A stretch of DNA of 64,000 bases from Porphyra umbilicalis (Eukaryota; Rhodophyta; Bangiophyceae; Bangiales; Bangiaceae): the NCBI GenBank assembly GCA_002049455.2, contig KV919080.1:1-64000 (forward strand), written 5' to 3'. Shown here in pieces: positions 40,356 through 51,526 of the stretch (the first letter of the stretch is position 1; the number at the start of each line of letters is the position of its first letter). The notes beneath the pieces were generated by a model. That model was not told the origin of the DNA, made no database searches, and saw only the letters and a program-made list of their open reading frames with translations. The position numbers and the translations under genes were made by a program.

Positions 40356-41243
40356 GGTCGGCGGGTGGAAGAAAAACGCGCCGCCGTCTCGGGTGGTGGG
40401 GGGGTGATCTGGTAGCTACCCACGGGTAGCAAAACGAAAGGGGGAAAAATAAAAGACACCGTCAACGGCACGAGCCGCTGCACCGTTCACGCTTTTTGTC
40501 GTCGACGCGCCCGCCACACCGGTCCGGGTGCATGGCCGGCACGCCGCCCGGCCGGGCACCGCGGAAGTAGGGGGATGGATGCGAGCAAAGGGGCAGGAAT
40601 AAAGCGGGGGGGGGGGGGGGGGGGGGGGGGCAACATAGACAAGAGAGCTGACAAGGCGCGGCGGCCAGCCTCGCCGGACACCCATCGAGGACGGGGCGGC
40701 CGGTGACGACGCGCAAGCGCCGCTGCTGCCACCGCCTGGGGCGACGGCTTTTCAGGGGGCGCCGCGCCGCGGCAGCGCGAGGTCCGCCGCCGTCGTCGGC
40801 CCCCTCCAAATCAAACGCTGCGCGCGGCCCCTCGATTTCGGGGCTTGTCAGCCCGAGCACCGTTGCTGAGTGGCGCACGTGGCCGCCACGCCGGCACGCG
40901 AGTCGGGGCAGTCCTAAACACACCGGCGGACAGCGCACGCCGCTGAACCCATACATGTAATCGCTATAATTGGTACAACGCCCGGGAATTATGTCGCCGA
41001 GACTTGGGGATCGCGGTTGGTGGCTCGATGCGCCGTGGTCCTCTTGGCTGGTTCCCGGGTTCCATACCTTGCGTGCCGCCTGACGGGCGTCGCCCGCTTG
41101 ACCGACGTCGCGCGCCAACGAGCCCCCTGCCCGCGCCTGCCCCTCCCCGAGTTTTGCCCCCTGACCTGCGTCACTTCTCTTCGGCCGCCCTCACCCACGC
41201 CGACCTTTTTCTGCCGTTCCTCCCCCTCCCCCCCGTCGCCGCC
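40356..41243. other. Divergent intergenic region
   Basis: Between the low-complexity gene (-) and peroxiredoxin Q (+). Contains a G-run of more than 20 bases at about 40609-40631. No gene called. An ATG at 41004 is in phase with the peroxiredoxin start and would add 80 residues. Confidence 0.45.
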
Positions 41244-41923
41244 ATGGTGGCCGAGGGCGACCGCGCCCCCGACTTTACGGTTACGGACAGCGACGGCGGC
41301 ACGTTCAAGCTGTCGGCCGTGACGCCCGGGCGTCCGGTCGTCTTGTACTTTTATCCGCGTTCGTACGTTCTTGGCATGATGGGCCGCCGCGTGCGGTGAC
41401 GGCGGCGCGTGTCGGCCCGCGGCACGGCAGCCACGTGGTGGTGGAGGGAACCAGCCCGCCGCGCGTCCGACGCTAACGGCTGCGCCCCCCCCGCCCCCAC
41501 CTGCTCCACCCCTCCCTTCCCTCGCCCCTCCCCGCTGCCCCCGCCGTTGCCCCCCGGCACACGCACGCACGCCCCCCCGGCAGCTTCACGCCCGGCTGCA
41601 CGGCGCAGGCGTGCGCCTTTCGCGACGCGGCGGCGGACTTTGGGGCGCTCGACGCGACGATTGTCGGCATCTCGGGGGACGCGTCGCAGGCGGCGTTCAA
41701 GACGGCCCACCGCCTGCCGTTTACGCTTGTTAGCGACGCGGACGGGGCGCTGCGCAAGCTGTACGCCGTCCCGTCCACGCTGTGGGTGCTGCCGGGGCGC
41801 GTCACGTACGTGATTGACGGCGGGGGCGTCGTCGTGCGCGTCATTTCGGGGCAGCTCGACGTGCCGGGGCACGTGTCGGGGGCCAAGGAGGCGCTCGCGG
41901 CGCTCAAGGCCTCGGCAACTTGA
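41244..41923 (+). CDS. Peroxiredoxin Q / BCP-type thiol peroxidase, two exons
   Basis: Thioredoxin-dependent peroxidase that reduces H2O2 and alkyl peroxides. Exons 41244-41362 and 41584-41923 are joined across a 221-bp GT-AG intron (donor GTACGT, acceptor GGCAG), in phase 2. The 152-residue product starts MVAEGDRAPDFTVTDSDGG and has VLYFYPRS-FTPGCTAQAC across the junction. Peroxidatic Cys45 and resolving Cys50 are four residues apart, the atypical 2-Cys arrangement of PrxQ/BCP. GISGDASQAAFK, LPFTLVSD and the active-site Arg region VPSTLWVLPGRVTYVID follow. Length and order match the family. PrxQ is usually plastidic; an in-phase ATG at 41004 would add an 80-residue Pro/Arg-rich extension that could be a targeting peptide, but it lacks the MAFV start of the other plastid proteins, so location is open. 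Confidence 0.9.
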
Positions 41924-42629
41924 CTGGGTGGGGGGGGGGAAGGGGGGGGGGCGGCGTAGGGCCGCTGCTCAAGGGCAGGAATTGCGACATGGGGGACGAC
42001 GCCTGGCTGTTGCGGCGGTAACTGTGGGTGCGCGTGGCCGCAATGGCCTTGTACATGGCTTGTTTCTGATGCTTGCCAGCCCGCGTCTCGACGCCCGAGC
42101 GCGACCGCCCGGGCACACAGCCCTGGCACGTGCCCGCCGTCTCAAACTCGCCGTGACTGCCTCGCGCCGGCTCGAGCCGCGCCCACCCCACCGCCGACCG
42201 CGCCGCGGCGGCCGCCCAACCCACCAACGCACCCGTCGGCGGCCGCCGCCACCGCGGCCGTTGCCGAGCAGACGCACCCAGGGGCGGCCACGCGGCGCGG
42301 TACCCCAGCCGCCCGCCACGCGGTCCGCACCACCCCTCCCCCGCAGCAGGGGACAGCACCTCCCCGCCGCCGACGCGCCGCCGAGGACGTGCGGCACGCG
42401 CCGAGCTCCGCAGCAAAAGTGCCCATTGCTGCGGAGGGCCCTGCCCCGCCGTCGGCTCCACACCGGTCGTCCCCAGGGGCCCGTCCGGTACCACCCCGCC
42501 ACGACACGCCTCCGCGGCGCCTCCCCACGCCCCATCACCACCGTCAACTACACTACCGTCCACCACCCCCCCTCCCCCCCCGCAGCAACGCCAAGCCCCC
42601 CCCTCCCCCTCCCCTTCTCCCCCCCCGCC
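41924..42629. other. Intergenic region
   Basis: Convergent 3' flanks of peroxiredoxin Q and HYPK. GC-rich from 42130; frames on both strands are low-complexity and not called. Confidence 0.5.
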
Positions 42630-42979
42630 TCACTCATGCACCATCCGCACGAGGGTGGCGGGGACCCCCCCCCCCCCCCCAGGGCGGCCTCGGCCTCGGC
42701 GGCGGTGCAGCCCATGGCCTCCACCACCACCTTGACATCCTCTGGGCGCACCTTGACGCGCTTGGCGGTCGGCGTGCGCGGCGGCGCGCCCGCCCCCCCC
42801 CCGCGCCCTTGTCCTTGGGCGCGAGCCCCGCGACCGACGCGGAGAGGGCGGCCGTGTCGACTTCCGTTTCCTCCACATAGTCCGTGACGCGGTCGAGGTC
42901 GGCGGTGGATTTGGCGCGCTCCCCGGTGGGGGGGGGGGGGGGGGGGGGGGGCGTCGCCGGGCTCACTCGCGCCCGCCAT
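42630..42979 (-). CDS. HYPK-like protein (NatA-associated chaperone), frame split at G-runs
   Basis: HYPK binds the NatA N-terminal acetyltransferase and ribosome-associated nascent chains. Reading down from MAGASEPGDAPPPPP, the conserved N-terminal block STADLDRVTDYVEETEVDTAALSASVAGL is followed by APKDKG. The C-terminal UBA-like domain is KRVKVRPEDVKVVVEAMGCTAAEAEAAL, ending VPATLVRMVHE and a stop. That is the whole HYPK architecture at the normal length of about 115 residues. The blocks sit in different reading frames, and every change of frame falls in a G/C homopolymer (about 42925-42950, 42793-42802 and 42667-42682). Run-length errors in the assembly are the simplest explanation; a true pseudogene is less likely because all blocks are preserved. 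Confidence 0.7.
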
Positions 42980-44137
42980 GGGGGAGGGGGGGAGGTGGGG
43001 GGGGGGGGGCGGGGACGAGGGGGTGGGCGGGGAGGCGCCGGCGACGATCGTCGACGCGGGGGAAGAGCAGGTGGCCAAAAGGGGGAAACCAAGTGGAGGG
43101 CGACCAAGGGAGTGCGTGGGTGGGCAGGACGGGGACAGGCTCAAGCGTCGAAGCAGCCTGCCGACGTTGCGGTCGTGGTGGATCGCGTCGCGACGACGGC
43201 CGCCACGCACCTTACTTCCGCTTGATCTTACGATGGACCAACTCCATCGTGACTACCAAAAAAAAGAGACAATTCGGTGAATCTTGAAAACGTCTGTGCT
43301 CTCACATTTCTATATTCTGTCTTTTGGCAGGTGTCAATGGTACAGTAACATCAAGATCAAAAACCGCGCTCTCGACCAATGAAGTGGACGGAATTATCGC
43401 ACGTCACCAATCAGATCTCGCCTCACTCATCATGCTGTCCTGTTCTGGTCTGGTGTTGCGTTTCTGCGGGATCCAGTCGTTCGTGCATGCGACGAGAGCA
43501 AGCCTTTCCTTTGACTTTTGATCCCGAGCGCGGTGCAGGTGCCGCGACGCGCGCCGCATCCCAGCGGCGGCCGCTGCACTCGGCGCCACGGCCGCGCGCC
43601 GGCATGGCGCCCCTGCACGCCACGGATGCAGGAGGATGCAGGAGGATGCAGGCGGCGGCGGCGGCGGCGGGGCTCTCCCCCCCCAGACGGGAACCGCCCC
43701 CCCGCAACGCCTCGCTCCGTCCCCCCTGGCGGCCCGCCCGGGCGGTGGGGGATCCCCCCCGTGCCCCGCGTCCGCCACGGGCGGCGGGGCGGTCGGCGTC
43801 GGCCCCTGTGCCGGCCGCCGCCGCGCGACGGCCGCGGCGGCGGCGGCGGCCGCGTCGGCGGCCGCGGAATGCACGCATTGCCGCCGCGGCGGCGGCGGCG
43901 CCCGCCTCCCCACCCCCGCCGGGCGAGCGTCGTCGGTCCGCGCCGCGGGCGGCCGGCCGGCCGGCCCGCGCGGACCGCGCGCCACGCGCGCGCCGCGCCG
44001 CCCGCCTATATGACGCCCGGCGGCGGCTGATCGGGGCGGACGGGGGCGCCGGCCGACACGCAGCGTCGCCCCATCCGCCCCCGACGGCCTCGACCGGCGA
44101 CGCGGCGGGACACCCGCGCCCCGTCCAACGGTCGACC
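42980..44137. other. Divergent intergenic region
   Basis: Between HYPK (-) and the haem peroxidase (+). 43220-43530 is AT-balanced and the likely core of both promoters. 43540-44137 is very GC-rich with a short ggatgcagga tandem (43624-43648); large frames on both strands there are not supported. Confidence 0.45.
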
Positions 44138-46716
44138 ATGGCGCGCATGTGGCGGGCGTGGCGGTCGCCCCTGGCCCCGACGCTGCTGCTGCTGGCGGCC
44201 GCCGCCGCCGCCGCCGCCGCCGCCGCTGCGGTTGCCGCACCCTCGGCGGCCGCCGCGCCATCAACGACGGCGGCGGCGGCGGGGGGCTCCGACGCGACCC
44301 CGCCCGCCCGCGCCCGGTCGGTCGGCGGCGGGTGGCGGCGCGGCGGGGGCGGCACCGCCCGGGCGGCCGCTGCGGCCGGCGGCCGGCGGGGGACGCGCGT
44401 CTATGGCGGGCCACGGCGCCGCCGCCGCCGCGGCGGCGGCGGCGGCGGCGCACCCCCCCCCCCGGCGTCGACGCGCTGCTGACCGCCTCGGTGGCGGTGC
44501 GGGCGCCCTTTTGGGTCGTGGCCGCCTCCCTCCGCGACGCTGACGCGCTGGTGACGGCGGCCTTTCCGCTCGCCGCCGCCGACGCGGAGCGGGCCCCCGC
44601 CGCCCCCGCCGCCGTCTATGTGCTGACAACCGCCGCCGGGGAGCGCTTTGTCGTGCGCGTTGCGGGGTTCACGGTCCGGCGCGGGGCGGCGTGGGCGGCG
44701 CTCACGCTCGCGCCGCCGGGGTGGGACGCGGCGGGCGGCGGCGGCGCCGCGGCCGCAACGGCGGCGCCGCCACCGGGGGGCCACAACGCACCGGCCACCG
44801 CCGCCCTGTACATCGTGGCCACCCCCGCCCGCGGCGGCGGCGGCCGGCGTCGCGGCACGGCCGTCCGCGTGACGGGCGTCCCGCCGGCGGGGTCGGCTCC
44901 CCCCACCTGGGACGCGTCCCGCACCCGCTGGCTCCGCGCCCTCGTCGACGCCGTCGGCACGGCGCTCGGGCGGCAGCACCGCCCCGCCGCCTGCGGCGCC
45001 GTCTACCGCACCCTCGACGGCGGGTGCAACAACGGGGGCGACCCGACCGCCGGCGCCACGCACACGGCGCTGCGGCGGCTGGCGGCGGCCGATCCGGCGT
45101 ATGGGGATGGGGTGTCGTCGCCGGCGGGCGGCGGCGGCGGCCGCCCGTCGGCCCGCGCCGTCTCCCTCGCGCTCGCCGCCGGCGGGGCGCGGGCGCCCCC
45201 GTCGGCGCGACGGCTCAACGACCTCGTGTGGGCGTGGGGGCAGGCCCTCGACCACGACGTGTCGCACTCGGCGGCGGCGGCGGCGGGCGCGTTTGCGGAA
45301 CCGCTGCCGATTGCGGTGGCGCCGACGGATCCAGTGTTTGGGGGGCGCCCCGCGCTCCCCTTTTTCCGCACGACGCGCGTGCGCGTGCCGCGGTCGGGGG
45401 GGGGGGGGGGGGGGGGGCGCCCCTCCCCGCGGCGGCGCTTTGCCGCGCCGCGTGGTCGCGGCGGCGGCGGCGGCGGCAACGGCACCGTTGGGTGGGTGGA
45501 AGCCACCCCCGGGGGGGTGCCCAACGAGTTGACGTCGTGGATTGACGGCTCGCACGTGTATGGCGTCGACCGGGTGACGGCCGCGGCGCTCCGCACGGGC
45601 GCGGGGGGGCGCCTCAAAACGTCGGGGCCGGTCGGGGCACCGCTCCTCCCCCTCACCGGGGATGGCCCCGGGGGCGTCGGCGACGGCTTCCCCCCCCCCG
45701 CGCCCGGCCGCCCGCGGATGTTTGCGTCGGGCGACGCGCGGGCGGGGGAAAACGTGCTCCTCACCGCCGTCCACACGGTTTGGGTGCGCGCGCACAACCG
45801 GTGGGCCGACGCCATTGCCGCCGCGCTCCCAGACGCGACCGACGAGGCCGTCTACCAAGCCGCCCGCAAGGCCGTTGGCGCCGCCGCCGCCAAAATCACC
45901 TATGAGGAGTGGCTGCCGGCGGTGCTCGGGCCCGCCTCTGCCCCGTGTGGCGGCGGCGCGTACAACGCGTCGGTCGACGGGGGGGTCGACGTGTTTTTTT
46001 CCACCGTTGCCTTCCGCGTCGGCCACACGCTCGTGTCGGACGCGCTCGCGCGCGTCGACGCGGGCGGGCGGCGGCTGCCGCCCGTGCCCCTCGCCGCCAC
46101 CTTTTTCCGCCCCGCGGCGTTTCTCAACTCCCCCGCCGCGGGCGTCGACGCGCTGCTGCGGGGGGCGGCGGGGCACGTTGCCGGGGAGGTGGACATCCAC
46201 CTGGTGCCCGGCTTGGTCAATTTGCGCTTTGGGGGGGCGGGCGGCGGACGCGGCGGCGGCACCGACTTGCTCGCCCTCAACATCCAGCGGGGCCGCGACC
46301 ACGGGGTGCCCGCGTATGTCGACGCGCGGGCGGCGTACGGGCTCCCCCGCCCAACCTCCTTTGCCGACGTGACGGCCGACGGGGAGACCGCCGCGCGGCT
46401 GGCGGCGGCCTATGGGGGGGACCTGTCCGCCCTCGACGCGATCGTCGGCGGCCTCGCCGAGGACCACGTGGCGGGGGGGGCCGTCGGCCCGCTCTTTGCG
46501 GCCGCGCTCGTCGACCAGTTTACGCGCCTCGCGGCGGGGGACCGCTTTTTTTACGCGCGGCCGGCGGCGGCGTTCCCGCCCCGCCTCGTCGCGGCGGTGC
46601 CGGAGCTCGGGCGCCTCGTCAAGGGGGGGGCGTGGGGGCTCGCCGACTTGCTCGCCGCAACGACGGGGGTGACGGCCGCCGAGTTGCCAAAGCGGATCTT
46701 CTTTGCCGACCCGTAG
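44138..46716 (+). CDS. Secreted animal-type haem peroxidase (peroxidase-cyclooxygenase superfamily)
   Basis: Haem enzyme using H2O2 to oxidise halides or phenols outside the cell. Start MARMWRAWRSPLAPTLLLLAAAAAAA is a signal peptide; it runs into the catalytic frame through one frame change at a 12-base C-run (44452-44463). The catalytic part has WAWGQALDHDVSHS (distal His and Ca-site Asp, about 45235-45270) and NELTSWIDGSHVYGVD. It continues with NVLLTAVHTVWVRAHNRWAD (catalytic Arg region), FFSTVAFRVGHTLVSD (proximal haem-ligand His, about 46000-46040) and LALNIQRGRDHGVPAY (superfamily signature, about 46278-46325). The order and spacing match peroxinectin/peroxidasin catalytic domains. The region before the distal His carries Gly/Ala inserts. 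About 860 residues in all; no Ig or LRR domains seen. Secretion with halide oxidation would fit red-algal halogen chemistry, but substrate is not deducible. Confidence 0.88.
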
Positions 46717-46921
46717 GGGGCGGGGGGCCCGCGGGGGGGGGGGGGGGGGGGGATGGCGGCTCTGGACCGCATCGCAAGCAATCGGGCGCACGCGCGCCAA
46801 CACACAAGGCACATGTTGTATAGTCACCTCGCGCCCACGAGCCTCCGCGTTGGCACCCGCCCTCGACGCGGGTCGTGGCGTCTGGAGGTAGCACGACCCC
46901 AACCCCCCCCCCCCCCCCCCC
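46717..46921. other. Convergent 3' spacer
   Basis: About 200 bp between the stop codons of the peroxidase (+) and UTP6 (-), with a G-run at 46735-46752 and a C-run at 46904-46921. No gene. Confidence 0.6.
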
Positions 46922-47756
46922 TCACGCCACATCCAACAGCACGGCCATCTGCTCAAACGAGCGCGCGCGCGCGCCGAGCGCCTTGCGCGCGCGCCAGTGC
47001 AGGGCGGCCACGCGGCGGGGCTCCCCCCCCCCCCCCCCCCCCCCCGCTCCCAACCAAGCCACTCGAGCCACGCCTCCTCGGCGGCGGGGGAGCCCGCCGG
47101 GGACCCCGTCGCCCACACCTCGTAGAGCGACCGCACGCGCCCGCGCGTGTCGCCGTCGCCGCCGCCCGCGGCGGCGGCGGCGACTTCCACCCCAACCGCC
47201 GCGCGGGCGGTGGCGGCGCCGACGCCGCGCCCGCCGGCGAGCGCCGACGCGGCCGCGTCCACAACCGCCCGCACGGCGGCGACGACGCGGCCGTCGACGG
47301 TGGGGTCGGCGCCCGCCGCGCCCGCCGCGCCCGCCGCCGCCGCCGCCGCCAGGCGCACGGCCGCCGCGCCCGCCGCGTCGCGGACCGACGCGGGGGTGGC
47401 CGCGTTGGCGGCGGCGGCGGTCGCCGCCGCCGCCGCCGCGGCGACCACGTCGGCGGGCGTCGCGGGGGGGGGGGGGTGCCCGCCCCGTCCCCGCCCCGTC
47501 GGTGGAGGCAGGCGCGGGCGCCGGCGCGGGCGCGGGGGCGGGCGCGGCAGCGTCGGCCGCCGCGCACGCGGCGGCCGCCCGCGCGGCGGCCCGCGACGCG
47601 GACCGGCGGGCGGCCGCCGCCGCCGCGAGCACCTCGTCGGCGAGGCCCGCCCAGCCGCCGGGGGGCTCCTCCCGCCGCCCCCGCGCGGCCGCCGCAACGG
47701 CCGCCGCCAGCTCGGCCGGCGGCCGCGAAGGCGGCGGCTCGGTCGGCCCGACGCCC

Positions 47757-47795
<39 letters not shown>

Positions 47796-49258
47796 GCCCC
47801 CCCCCCTTGGCGCCCGCCGCCACGGCCGCGGCGGCGGCCGCGCCGCCGAGACCCGTCCACCCCACCCCCGGCGGCGCACGCGCCGCCGCCGCCGCCACGA
47901 GCGCCCCATCCGTCGGGATGGCGCCGGCGGTGGGGGCGGCACCAAACCGCCGCCGCGCGCCCGCCGCAAAGACCAGCTGCGCGCCGAGCGCGGCAACCGG
48001 CGGCAGCGTCACGCGCGTGTAGGCGGCGAGCGCCGAGGGGAGGGCGGCGGCGACGGCGGGCGGCAGGCCGTTGGCGGCGGCGGCGGCGGCGGGTGCGGGT
48101 GCGGCGGCGGCCTCGTCGGCGGCAACGGGTGGCGCCGCCGCCGGCAGCGTCGACGCGGCCGCCGCCGCGTCGACGCGCCCCCGACCGACAGCGTCGGCGA
48201 CGGCCACGTCGGCCGGGTGCGCGGCGGCCAGCCGCCGCTCAATGGCGGCGAGCATCCGGGGGGGGACCCAACCGTCGCCGCCGCGGCCGTGTAGAGGCGC
48301 GCCCAGTAGGGGCCGTCGGCCGCCGGGACGGCCGCGAGGGCGGCGGTGGCGTGGCCCCACACGGCCACGGGGATGCCGCCCTCCCAAAAGCCGAGCGCCG
48401 CCGGCCCGTCGCCGCCGCCGCTGCCGGCGGTGGCGCCACCCCCCGCCCCGCCGTCGCCGTCGCCGTCGCCGCCGTCGCCGTGCCCGTCGCCGTCACTATC
48501 GCCGCCGCCGTCGCTCCCGCCGTCGCCGTCGGCGCCACCGCCGCCGTTGCCGTCGGCGCCCGCCTTCCCCCCCCCCCCCCCTCAACGGGCACGCCCAACG
48601 CCGCGCGCCGCGCGCGCAGCTGCGCCACGTACCCCACCTCCAACGCCCAATACTGCTCCCACAGCGCCGCACAGCGGGGCAGCTGGCGGAGGCCCGCCAG
48701 CGCCACTGCCCGCCCGCCCGCCACGTCCTCCCCCGCGGCGGCGTGGAGGCGCACGGCAGCCACCCACAGGCGCGCCTCGCGCGGCAGCAGCGCGAGGGCG
48801 CGCGCGAGCACCCGCGCCGCCCCGCGGATGCGGCGCGCGGGGCGGGCAGCGGCGGCACCGTCGCCACTGCCGCCGCCGCCCGACCGGGTGGGGGCGGCCG
48901 CGTAGGCCGCCTCGGCGGCGGCGAGCCACCCCCCCACATCCCCCGGGTGCCGCCGCACGGCGCGGCCGTGGAGGTAGGTGAGCCGCGCGCGGGCCTTGCC
49001 GAGGAGCGTGGCGGTCGTTGGGGGGGACAAGTCCGCCGACGCCACCCGCCGGCGGAGGAGGGCGAGCAGCGTCGCCTCCATCGCAATGTAGGCCGCATAG
49101 TCGCCGGGGGGGGACGCGGGGTGGTGCACCCGCCGCTCGTGGACGTCGCGGCGGGCAGTGAGGATGCGCGCTTCGGTGGGCGTGAGGAGGTTGCGGGTGA
49201 CGAGGGTGCGGAGGAAGGGGACGGAGCCGTCGAGGAGGCGGTGAACGCCCGTCGACAT
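46922..49258 (-). CDS. UTP6: UTP6-like U3 snoRNP / small-subunit processome protein, frame split at homopolymers
   Basis: HAT-repeat protein of the t-UTP/UTPB-type small-subunit processome, needed for 18S rRNA maturation in the nucleolus. N-terminus MSTGVHRLLDGSVPFLRTL...LLTPTEARILTARRDVHERRVHH, then DYAAYIAMEATLLALLRRR, followed by HAT-like repeats ending in LYLHG/LARALALLPREARLWVAAVRL and GLRQLPRCAALWEQYWALEVGYVAQLRAR. This is the UTP6 layout. An acidic Gly/Asp/Ser linker leads to FWEGGIPVAVWGHATAAL, then a long Ala-rich part. The end reads EEAWLEWLGWERG followed by ALHWRARKALGARARSFEQMAVLLDVA, a last HAT-like repeat. Frames change at C-runs near 48567-48581, 48258-48265, 47799-47806 and 47026-47044. 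If the runs are corrected the protein is about 780 residues, longer than the usual 600-660 because of Ala/Gly inserts. Confidence 0.68.
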
Positions 49259-49677
49259 GGTGGGCGACCTCGGGGGGGGGGGGGGGGTGGGGGGTGGGGC
49301 GCACTGGATTTCGGGGACGAGGGGTGAAAAGAGGGGGGTAGAGGTGGAAGGAACCAAGGGTAAGGGGCCGTGCGACCAAAAGGACGGCACGGGGGTAGGA
49401 GCAAGGAGGCAGGGGGGGGAGGGCGAGGGGCGTGCGGCGGCTTTGTGCGGGACGACGACGACGACGGCGCGGCGGCTCGCGGTTGTTGGAGTTGAGCCGC
49501 CACAGACATAACTACTGCAGGCGGATCAAATGGCTCCCCAACACACAGCAAGTACTCTACCCTTTCGTACCCCCGTCGGCTGTAGGATTGCCGTTTTCCA
49601 TTTTTTGGCCCATGCACACAAGAACAAGACAGCCTCGGCCAATGAGTGCCACAGAATCATGACGTGTACCAATCAGA
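49259..49677. other. UTP6 upstream and bZIP downstream flank
   Basis: No gene called. Purine-rich UTP6 leader to 49440, then balanced DNA. Confidence 0.5.
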
Positions 49678-51359
49678 TCACGTCCCTATATTGTTCCAAT
49701 CCTGTTGGAGTGGGCCTACCACAGGCATGGGGCGGCCCAGATCGCTGCATGCAGCGAACGTGCATGCATGGTACGTCAGCACCCTGCAGGATGCAGCGAT
49801 CTGGGCCACCGCCCCTCGGACCGCCAGATGCGCGCTCCGTCGTCTGCCCCGGGCGCGACCTGCGCGGATTGGCACGCGCGCCCCCCCCCCCAGCCCCACC
49901 CACCACGGCCACCCAACGCAGCGTGTGTACGGAAATTGCTTTTGTTCGCCCCCATTTATCTTTACCCCGCCCGCGACCGGCTGTCGCGGGCAGGCGCCCG
50001 CCCCCCCCCCCGCGCTCATGCGCGCGGGGCTTTCCCTCCCCCCTTGCCCCCACCCCCTTGCATCCCCCCCCCCCTTTTCCAGCCGCGACAGCAGCTCCGC
50101 GTTGCGCGACCGCAGCGCCGCATTCTCCCCCGCCAGCCGGTCGTTGGCGGCTTTGAGGGCGGCGAGGCGCGCCTTGGCCGCCTGCCGAGCCTTCAACGCC
50201 ACCTCCCGGTTGCGGATGACCCGCCGCGCCTTCTTGTCGAGCGGCACGTCGGCGATTTTGACCGACAGCTTGGTGCCGCCGCCGCCGCCGCCGCCGGCCG
50301 ACGGCCACCAGCCGCCGCCGCCGGCCCGCCCGGCGCCGGATGGCGTGCCGGGGGTGGTTGGCGACGCGGGCACGCCACCGCCGCCGTCGGCGGCGGCGGC
50401 GGGCGACGCGGGCGAGCCGCCCGACGTGGCCTTGACGTAGCGCAGCCACTTGCGGAGTTCCCGCCGCGCGGCGGGCGCGAGCGAGTCGGGGTCGGCGCGG
50501 AGCAGCGCGGCGCCGCGGGCGGTGAGGCCCGCGGGGCCGTCGGTGGCCGGTGCGGGCGGCGTCGGCGGTGGGAGGCCCGCCGTGGGCACCCCCCCACCCC
50601 CGCCGACCCCCCCCGCCGACGTTGGCCGCCCGCCCGCCACTGGCCGTGGCCGGCCGCCGCCAGCAAGCGCCGCCGGTGGCGGCGCCGCCCCTCGCCGCAC
50701 CGGCGCGGGCGCCTTGAACACGAGGGGCGGCAGCGTCGCGCGCTCCGCCCCAAACTCCTCCCCCGACGGCGTGACGGGGGAGGCGCGGAGGGCGGGGGCC
50801 GGCGCCGGCGGGCGCCCGGCCCCCCGCCGCCGCCGAGCGCAAACGACGCGTCCAAGTCGTCGGCAGAGGCGGTCGGGGTGGGGCCGCCGCGGCTCCTGGC
50901 GCCGCCCCCGACGCCCGTCGACGCGGAGCCGCTCAGGGACGGCGTCGGCGACGGCGTAAAGCGCTCGTACGCGGTGGGGACGACGGCGGCGGCTGGCGCC
51001 GCTGTGTAGTCACCGAGGTAGGTGGGGGTGGCGCCGCCGCTGCCGCGGCCGCTGCCGCCGCCGCCACCGCCGCCGAGGAAGTCTGGGGAGTAGCCCCGCC
51101 GTGCGGGGGGCGCCACCGCCACGGGGGCGGGCGCGGCGCCAAAGTAGCCGGCGGTGCTACCGGCGGGCGCGGCGGCCGTGCCGACGCCCATCATGGCCGC
51201 GGCGGAGGCGGCGGCGGGGTAGGACGCGGGGTTGGGCAGGGAGGGGAGGGCGCCGCCAAAAGGGGGGGACTCTTGCCGCCCGTACGCGCCGCCGGCGGCG
51301 GCGCCAAAGGAGAGGGGCGGGCCCGCCGGCTCGGACCAAAGCACCGACGATGGATGCAT
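49678..51359 (-). CDS. bZIP transcription factor, frame split at one G-run
   Basis: Sequence-specific DNA-binding nuclear protein. N-terminus MHPSSVLWSEPAGPPLSFG... with Ser/Pro/Ala/Gly-rich activation-type sequence (YERFTPSPTPSLSGSAST, PTASADDLDASFAL). It crosses a G-run near 50818-50832 into the frame reading ALRASPVTPSGEEFGAERATLPPLVFKAP. The bZIP domain is DKKARRVIRNREVALKARQ (basic region, N-x7-R signature in NREVALKAR), followed without gap by heptad leucines LAALKAANDRLAGENAALRSRNAELLSRL. The tail after the zipper is G-rich and low-complexity, so the true 3' end may be nearer 50080 or involve an intron. Length about 560 residues. The DNA 170 bp upstream of the start is the beginning of the 7.5-kb tandem duplication. 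Confidence 0.8.
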
Positions 51360-51526
51360 GGCGTCGTTGGGGAGACGGGCGCGAGCGGGTGGGGGCAACG
51401 TGAGCCGCGGGGAAGGGGGAGGCGGGGGAAGGGGGAGGCGGGGGAAAGGGGGATGCGGGGGGGATTTGGTCCCCGCCGTGTGCGTCACGGCGCCGTCTGG
51501 TCGGGCGAAGCGATTCGTGGAAGCGG

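Noticed and set aside
38382-40415. A 677-codon plus-strand frame opposite the phosphosite protein
   Set aside because: Almost entirely Arg/Gly/Ala runs without motif, and explained as the complement of the minus-strand gene in GC-rich DNA.
44401-48387. A 1,328-codon minus-strand frame opposite the peroxidase
   Set aside because: Its lower half is the complement of the well-supported haem peroxidase and reads Arg/Gly/Pro runs. Only its upper part overlaps UTP6 coding, which is annotated separately.
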